From assembly GCA_025769875.1 (NCBI GenBank), contig JAGFNK010001178.1:1-13710 (forward strand): a stretch of 13,710 nucleotides of DNA, given 5' to 3'. The notes beneath the pieces were generated by a model, which saw only the letters and a program-made list of their open reading frames with translations, was not told the origin of the DNA and did not search any database. The DNA is from Russula earlei (taxonomy: Eukaryota; Basidiomycota; Agaricomycetes; Russulales; Russulaceae). Made by a program: the position numbers and the translations under genes. Of the stretch, positions 8,810 to 13,710 are shown piece by piece (positions within the stretch are counted from its first letter, which is position 1; the number at the start of each line of letters is the position of its first letter).

Positions 8810-8843
8810 GCTTACTGAGCATGACTGAGCATGCTCAGTAAGC
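8810..8843. repeat. Conserved 14-bp hairpin in solo LTR (+)
   Basis: Arms 8810-8823 and 8830-8843 are exact reverse complements around a six-base loop, the same structure as 7422-7455. Direct copies of CTTACTCA surround it. Confidence 0.85.
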
Positions 8844-8924
8844 ATACTCCGACTTCTTACTCATCCATCTATTGTGCTTGATAACAAGGTTATGACTTGT
8901 TCCCTATTAGGCAGTTCACTTGTA

Positions 8925-8933
8925 GTATATAAG
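8925..8933 (+). promoter_or_regulatory. TATA box of solo LTR (+)
   Basis: GTATATAAG followed by AATAAA at 8939-8944. It matches the copies at 7332-7340 and 9586-9594, both on the - strand. Confidence 0.5.
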
Positions 8934-9202
8934 CGCTCAATAAAGTAGCAGACAGTCTTCTGACTGTCCATTTGTTTACAGCACTCTCTATCCCTGGGAT
9001 ACTCCTTCAAGGACTGTCCTTTTGTGACCATTCTGGCCTCTTCCCTGTGTACCTGCTTGACTCTACCAGTAACCATACCTGTTTGGTATTTGGTACTGCT
9101 TTGGACTCTACTTCTTGCCCATGCCGTCTTAGACGTCTATCAACTTGTCTTTGAGCTTATCCCTTGCTCTTGACCTGGATTGTTCAACAGTGAGTCCTGA
9201 CA

Positions 9203-9207
9203 GGCAC
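9203..9207. repeat. Target-site duplication GGCAC (right copy)
   Basis: It matches 8234-8238 exactly. Confidence 0.9.
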
Positions 9208-9253
9208 ACCAGGCACCCAATCTTGACCAGTTTTTATCAGTCTTGAAGGTTGA

Positions 9254-10008
9254 TGTGACTGTGACTGGACATTCTACAATCCAGTTTGACCTTGACTGAA
9301 AGTTCACTCATGATCAGTCAGGTCAGGTTCAGTCAAGCAGTTTTTTGCAGTCAATGTGACCTGACCTGAAAGCACTAGACAAGCCAAACAACGAGGAGAT
9401 ACCAGAAAGGGACTGGTACATGTTGCAAGAGGCAGAGGTGAAGGTTGAGGGCTTTAAACAAGGTGGTTGTAGAAGAGTACCTTGGGAATGTGGGGAGTCT
9501 TTAGACAGAGCAGTTGTGAGGGAGTACCCTGGAAGATGAGAGTATCACAAATGGACAGTCTGATGACTGCCATGCTACATTGGGGCTTATATACTAGTTA
9601 CAAGTCTGAGTATGAACTACAGAAAATAACTCAGACTCTTTGGACTGCTCCAATTGGATTCTAGGGGCATAAACTTGTTGTGTCAGACCTATAGGTGACT
9701 CAGGATGATTAGGGAGACTGTGGAGCCATGACATCATGCAGATTGTTCTAGAGGTCTAGGAGTCCTTCCAGTGTTTTGGGATTTAGTGGCTGAGTGGCCA
9801 TGTGGCTAGCACATGGTGGGTTCCCCAAATAGGGAAGAGGGTGCTCAAGCAAGCCACAGGAGTTGGGGGTCGAGGATTCCTTGCAGTGTACACTTGCAGC
9901 AGGGAGTAGTCATTGGAAATAGAGGTGAATAGAGGATATGAAAGAAAAGGAGCTTTCTTGAGTAGAATAGGATGACACAGGGCCAGGACTTGGCCTTGGT
10001 TCACAACA
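9254..10008 (-). repeat. 3' LTR of decayed Ty3/gypsy element (-)
   Basis: On the - strand it begins TGTTGTGAACC directly after a purine tract, as a gypsy 3' LTR should. A GTATATAAG box lies at 9586-9594. The next stretch, with ATGGACAGTCTGA, resembles the same part of family A LTRs. The end at 9254 (…CAGTCACA) is my best guess, because TGT…ACA mirrors the start and the preceding CTGGATTGT resembles the family A end; it could lie up to 100 bases away. Length would be 755 bp. Confidence 0.65.
9318..9369. repeat. Foldback in a CAGTC/GACTG-rich segment
   Basis: TCAGGTCAGGT (9318-9328) and its exact reverse complement (9359-9369) enclose 30 bases. The surrounding 9235-9370 is crowded with TCAGTC and GACTG words. 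It falls in the terminal part of the gypsy LTR, so it may be a transcript structure of that element. Confidence 0.6.
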
Positions 10009-10020
10009 TTCATCCCCTCT
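10009..10020 (-). other. Polypurine tract of the decayed gypsy element
   Basis: Reads AGAGGGGATGAA on the - strand, between the pol stop codon (10021-10023) and the LTR start at 10008. Its position fits the plus-strand primer of the element. Confidence 0.65.
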
Positions 10021-11681
10021 TTATGGACTTGTTGCTCCTGCAATGGGTAAGGGTTCTTTGTTTCTTTGAATAAAGGAGTAGAGTTGATGGAATGGTTTGT
10101 ATATGAAGAATTGAAGTTCATTCATTTGTGGGGGTTTTCTCTGTGCTCTGTTATTCATTCTTTGGATGGCTGTGGTTGATTGGGTGCAGGTGATTGCAGG
10201 GGGTCTTTGAAAAGTCCTTCAATAGCAGGGATAGAGGTAATCATTGACAGAGGTCATGTTGTGGACTAACATCAGGGGTTACCCCTGGTGGGAATTGTTT
10301 TAAGTGCTTTTGGATATTTCTGGTGAAAGTCTTTGACTAGTAACTGCACTTTAGACAGGTTAGATTTCCCAAGTATTTTCTGCGGTGGTGTATCCTTTCC
10401 ATTTAACTAGATATTAAATCCCTTTGTGGTTTGGGGAGAGTTGAGAGTCTAATATTTATTCTACTTTGTATTGTTCTTCTCCTTCTACTAATATAGGTGG
10501 TGGTTTTGAGAAGTTTGGTCCATGAAAAATGGTTTCTTTGTAAGGTTTGATCAAGGAATGGTGAAAAAATGGGTGTATCTTTCAAGACCTTGGTAACTTG
10601 AGGCAAACATTTACTGGATATGCAGTGATGACTTTAAATGGTCTGTAGTGTTGAGGGGCTAATTTTGCTTTTGGGTGAGTGGTTCACGGATTTGTAGCTT
10701 CCAGCCATACTTAATCCCCTTCTTTAAAGCAAAATGTTGGGGTTTGAGGTCCTGACTGTTTCATGATTTCAGCTGTTTGGTTCAGGGAGATGGCTACTTC
10801 TTCTCTAAGTTGGTTTAATCTTGTTAATTGTTCTTGGACTGAGGGGAACTTTGATGTAAAGGCAAGGGGTGGGGCAAACATTGGGTTAAAGCTGTACCAG
10901 ACCTCGAAAGGGGGTTTATTCATAGCACTATGTTGTCTGGCATTATGTGCAAATTCCATGAAGGGAATTAGTTCTGCCCAATTGTTGGCTTGGTGGTTGC
11001 AAAATATTTGTAGGTATTGTTCTAGTTCTTGGTTAACTCATTCTGTTTCTCCATCTGTCCGTCGATGGTATGTGGTGCTAAGTGATACTTCAATGTTTAG
11101 TTTCTTCCATAGTTCTTGAGTAACTTTTGCTGTGAATTGGAAGCCTTGGTCTGATATAATTTGAGCTGGAAGGCCTATTCTTCTCTAGACATTATTCATG
11201 ATTAATGTTGCTGTTTCTTCTGCTGTAATTGTCTTGTGGCAAGGGGTAATGATTATTGCTTTGCTGAATTGATCTACAGCAACCTGGAGGCTGTCAAAGC
11301 CTTGTAAAACCAGTAGGTCCATGATAAAGTCCATGGTAATGCTTTCCAATAGTTCTCCAGCTGGGGTAATTGGTATAAGAGGTGTTTCTGTCTTTGGGTG
11401 GTTTTTGTGCTTTGACAAATTGCACATCCATCTACATAACTTTTGACATAGGTTAGCACACCTGGCCACCAATAGTTTCAGCTGATTAGTTCATAAGTTT
11501 TCCATTGGCCAGGGTGTCCTGTGGTGAGGGAGTTGCGGTGTAGTTTCAGAATCTTCTTTTGTAGTGTGTCATTGTTTGGAATGTAGATTTTTCCTTTGAA
11601 TAATATTAGTCCATCTTTGATGTTCCAGTCCTGAAGACCTTCAGATAATTGTCTTGGTCCATTCTTTATAATAATCACTAA
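10021..11681 (-). pseudogene. Ty3/gypsy pol relic: integrase, chromodomain, tail
   Basis: Read from high to low positions. The integrase zinc site lies at about 11560-11420 (LHRNSLTTGHPGQW, later GCAICQ). The catalytic triad is still visible: Asp at 11329-11331, Asp at 11149-11151 in IISDQGFQF, and Glu at 11041-11043 in TDGETE, spaced D-x59-D-x35-E. EFAHNARQHSAMNKPPFEV follows at about 10959-10903. The GPY/F motif near 10630 has decayed to RPF. The chromodomain, which in chromoviruses steers insertion to modified histones, is at about 10365-10488 (VEGEEQYKVE, later YLVKWKGY). A short tail ends at the stop at 10021. One frameshift near 11390 and many stops (TGA after the catalytic Glu, TAA in the chromodomain) disable it. 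Reverse transcriptase and everything upstream is missing. It continues at 12067. Confidence 0.88.
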
Positions 11682-12066
11682 TGTTGCATGGCATAGAGTG
11701 CAGCTAACAGGCCAAGCAACTCACCTTAGAGGTTGTGCTAATGCTCAAGTGATATTGGGGCGTAGAGCAATATGTATACTTGTCTACATGTATGGTATTT
11801 ATACCTCTATGACCCAGGGCTGTTTCTAAGACCAAAAGAGGTGACTACGGGTGTCCACTATATCACACACTGAGTGACATGTGATGTGGAAACGTTCTAG
11901 GTGCAGCATAAGGCTGCATCTTGTGATAGATAGCATAGTATGTGTAATCCTAGGCCCATATGCATATATACTAAAGTTCTATCTAACATGAAATATCTAT
12001 GAGTGGATCTAGAACCTTGTATGAAGGTCTTTGCCTTCTTTGATCTGTTTGGGTTCTGGTTCAACA
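11682..12066 (-). mobile_element. Old solo LTR of the copia family, inserted in gypsy pol
   Basis: On the - strand it aligns end to end with the LTRs at 3-387 and 5459-5843 and has the same length, 385 bp, without net indels. Flanks are ACTAA (11677-11681) and GCTAA (12067-12071), a 5-bp duplication with one change. Of 18 CpGs in the young LTR, 17 are TpG or CpA here. Only the LTR remains, so the internal part was lost by recombination between its two LTRs. Its TATA region has A at the position equivalent to 273, agreeing with the 3' LTR. Confidence 0.95.
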
Positions 12067-12251
12067 GCTAATGCATTGGATACTTCTGGGTTGTAGTCTT
12101 TACTAGAATGTAGTTGTTGTTGAAGTTCTTGGTCATCAATTGGTTCTGTAGCAGAGTGTTACCAAGTGGTTTGGGGTTCAGAAGATGCCAGAACACCTGA
12201 ACTATGGACTGCACTGTTTGCTTCATGCATGCGTCAGATCTTGACTGTTTA
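12067..12251 (-). pseudogene. Upstream piece of the same gypsy pol relic
   Basis: The - strand reads TEPIDDQELQQQLHSSKDYN and on to SNAL, the linker before the integrase zinc site. If the solo LTR and one duplication (390 bp) are ignored, the frame runs directly into the codons ending at 11478 without a shift, so both pieces are one gene. A TAA and a TGA interrupt it. RNase H and reverse transcriptase would be expected next but are not found; a different repeat begins near 12252. Confidence 0.65.
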
Positions 12252-12665
12252 TGTTGCTTGATATCGCGTTTGGAACGTGTTGATCATATCTTTTTGAAGA
12301 TGTACTGAAAAAGCAATGAGTAGCATTGCTTCTGTCACAGATGTTCCTGTACTGCCATGTACATCGTTTCCCTGATTGGGAAAGTACTTATGACACTGAG
12401 ATTGCTACTAGGGAAGCACTTAATGCTTCCAGCACTGAGATCACTTATATAGAAGCAATATTGCTGCTATGAGCCACCTTTTGCTTCTATAGCACTGACC
12501 AATACTACAGTAGCATGAACCTTGTCCCTGATGGCTATATAATGCCCCCAGTTAGTAGCAGTTGAGCCTTAAGCTTGACTTAGTTTGCCAATCCCAAACA
12601 GTTGACTCCTACCCCATCTGCAGAGCCCCTCTTATCTTGTTGCCATACTCTAGAAGGATCTAACA
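12252..12665 (-). repeat. Candidate LTR of another copia-type element
   Basis: On the - strand it begins TGTTAGATCC directly after a purine run (GTGGAGGGGAAGGAG, complement of 12666-12680) and may end AAGCAACA at 12252, giving 414 bp with TG/CA ends. TATA-like boxes (TATATAAG, complement of 12443-12450, and TTATATAG) are present. The interior holds four inverted repeats of GAAGCA/TGCTTC words. No target duplication can be seen because the internal side is not followed by the rest of an element. The ends are uncertain. Confidence 0.45.
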
Positions 12666-12680
12666 CTCCTTCCCCTCCAC
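12666..12680 (-). other. Possible polypurine tract (-)
   Basis: Fifteen bases, 13 of them purine on the - strand, abut the TGTTAG start of the candidate LTR, as in the intact copia element at 5450-5458. Chance is possible because sequence from about 12695 onward reads as a gypsy relic on the other strand. Confidence 0.4.
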
Positions 12681-12694
12681 AAGTATTGCTTGCT

Positions 12695-13558
12695 TGACTC
12701 AAGCATATCTGCATTGGTATGATGCGTTTATAGATGTGACCATTGATCTTATTCAAGGCACTTTGGAGCCTTAACATGCCCCTGGTGCAATACATGATGA
12801 ATTCTAATGTTTCAGAGACAACCAAGCAGTCCCCTTTCTTTTTATGGATGGGGTTTACACCCAGAGCACACCAGCCAAATTGGGGAAGCAAGATACCAAG
12901 AATAGACAATTGGAAAGTCTGAATCCAGGAAGCAAGATCACAGGCACAAGAAGCAATGAAGATCATTTCCCTAATGTGGAAGCAAAGAAGTAGTTTCCAA
13001 CCTTAACAGAAAGGAGAAAGGGTATGGCTTGACAGCACCAACCCAAAAACAACACACCCTACAGTAAAACTATCCCCAAAACATTATGGGCCTTTTGAAA
13101 TCATGGAGATGATCAGCCCTGTGGACTGATTGGATCTCCCTAGCTGCTGGAGGATCCACAACATGTTTCATGTGTCCTTATTGACCCCTTACAAGGAGAC
13201 CAAGGAGCATGGGGCCAATTACACCAATCCAGAAGTGGAAATGGTGGAAGGAGAAGAGGAATACAAAGTAGCAACAATTTTAGGTTCAAGGTGAACCAGA
13301 AGGAGGAAACAACTGGAGTATCAAGTCTGGTGGGAAGGATACTCCAAAGCCCATGACTCTTGGGAGCCAGTAGAGAACATCAAGGCATCTAGACTAATAG
13401 GGGAATACCACAGAAAAAACCCCACCACCATACAGGTTATAAAAGTCCAGCAAAGGATGCCCTCTGTTTCCTCACCCCCACATTGTTGCTCACATAGGTC
13501 TCAAACTCCCACTAATGAAATCATTCCCCAATCTGACCTCTCTGGAACAGAGTATTAA
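12695..13558 (+). pseudogene. Second Ty3/gypsy relic: integrase C-terminus and chromodomain
   Basis: The left edge is approximate. From about 12765 the + strand reads a chromovirus integrase: MPLVQY, then SETTKQSPFFLWMGFTPRAH (12812-12871), EARSQAQEAM, GERVWLDSTNPKTTHP, the GPY/F motif as YGPF near 13085-13096, WRIHNMFHVSLLTPYKE, and a chromodomain at about 13250-13400 (VEGEEEYKVATIL, later YQVWWEGYSKAHDSWEP). Stops interrupt it near 12926, 13001, 13128 and 13291, and the frame ends with TAA at 13556-13558. It is on the opposite strand to, and differs in sequence from, the relic at 10021-12251, so it is a separate element. Gag, protease, RT and the integrase core are absent. No 3' LTR start is recognised after it. 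Confidence 0.85.
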
Positions 13559-13579
13559 GATCTGCTTGATCTTAGTTTT

Positions 13580-13696
13580 CTGCTCTAGTGAAAGAGTTGC
13601 TTGATATAGTTCAAGCACTAGACTTTGAATCCTTTGATACTATCTCAGGAAGAGTGAATGGATTGAGATGAAAAGGGCCTCTTTCACTTAGAGCAG
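13580..13696. repeat. Short element with 17-18 bp inverted ends
   Basis: CTGCTCTAGTGAAAGAG (13580-13596) pairs with CTCTTTCACTTAGAGCAG (13679-13696), with one unpaired base. They bound a 117-bp unit. The size and inverted ends resemble a MITE, but no target duplication is evident. It could instead be a hairpin in an LTR or 3' untranslated part of the preceding gypsy relic. Confidence 0.45.
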
Positions 13697-13710
13697 TGAC
13701 TTGGTTTGAG

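Larger units (their letters stand above)
8239..9202 (+). mobile_element. Solo LTR (964 bp), family A, Ty3/gypsy-like
   Basis: It begins TGTCATGAACC and ends GTCCTGACA, and is flanked by perfect 5-bp duplications GGCAC (8234-8238 and 9203-9207). It is therefore an insertion independent of the copy at 7064-8026. The TATA box is at 8925-8933 and AATAAA at 8939-8944. U3 contains several copies of GGTCCTTA in both orientations. It has no coding capacity. Confidence 0.92.

Noticed and set aside
7400..8900. Repeated palindromic words considered as a CRISPR-like array.
   Set aside because: There are no regularly spaced identical repeats with unique spacers, and the setting is a eukaryotic LTR.
7064..9202. 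A single giant terminal-inverted-repeat or foldback transposon.
   Set aside because: Each arm has TG/CA-type ends and its own distinct perfect 5-bp duplication, so these are two separate solo LTRs.
12580..12966. A 128-codon - strand frame with a vague likeness to a copia RNase H C-terminus.
   Set aside because: The + strand of the same bases gives a far clearer gypsy integrase (SPFFLWMGFTPRAH and onward), and the - frame lacks any fixed copia motif.

Overview
This window looks like a repeat-dense, gene-free stretch of a filamentous fungal genome, most likely a mushroom-forming basidiomycete (Agaricomycetes). The basis is the combination of Ty1/copia and chromodomain-carrying Ty3/gypsy elements with LTRs and integrase tails of the kind common in those fungi; the species cannot be named from the sequence. 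I find no host protein gene, tRNA or rRNA.

Layout. Positions 3-5843 hold a complete Ty1/copia retrotransposon on the + strand: two 385-bp LTRs differing at one base, a primer binding site matching the anticodon arm of initiator Met-tRNA, one uninterrupted 1617-codon gag-pol frame with all catalytic residues in place, and a polypurine tract. The 5-bp target duplication GTTGC is seen in full on the right; the window begins two bases before the element. From 5849 to about 6765 is a strongly C-rich, G-poor, CpG-poor stretch without a recognisable gene, then a T-rich stretch to 7058. At 7064-8026 (-) and 8239-9202 (+) are two solo LTRs of one long LTR family, head to head, each with its own perfect 5-bp target duplication, forming an imperfect palindrome of about 2.1 kb around a 202-bp spacer.

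From about 9254 to 12251 on the - strand lies the 3' half of a decayed Ty3/gypsy chromovirus: 3' LTR, polypurine tract, C-terminal tail, chromodomain and integrase with frameshifts and stops. Its reading frame is split by an old solo LTR (11682-12066) of the same family as the intact copia element. At 12252-12665 is a hairpin-rich candidate LTR of another copia-type element, preceded on the - strand by a polypurine tract. From about 12695 to 13558 (+) is the C-terminal part of a second, different Ty3/gypsy integrase-chromodomain relic. The window ends in a short inverted-repeat structure.

How it fits together. This is a nested retrotransposon graveyard with one young, apparently functional resident. 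The old copies have lost nearly all CpG (17 of 18 LTR CpGs became TpG or CpA in the old copia LTR), which points to cytosine methylation or a CpG-directed RIP-like process; the intact copy has escaped so far. No new defence or metabolic system was found; the noteworthy points are the priming mechanism, the palindrome of independent solo LTRs, the conserved LTR hairpin, and the decay signature.
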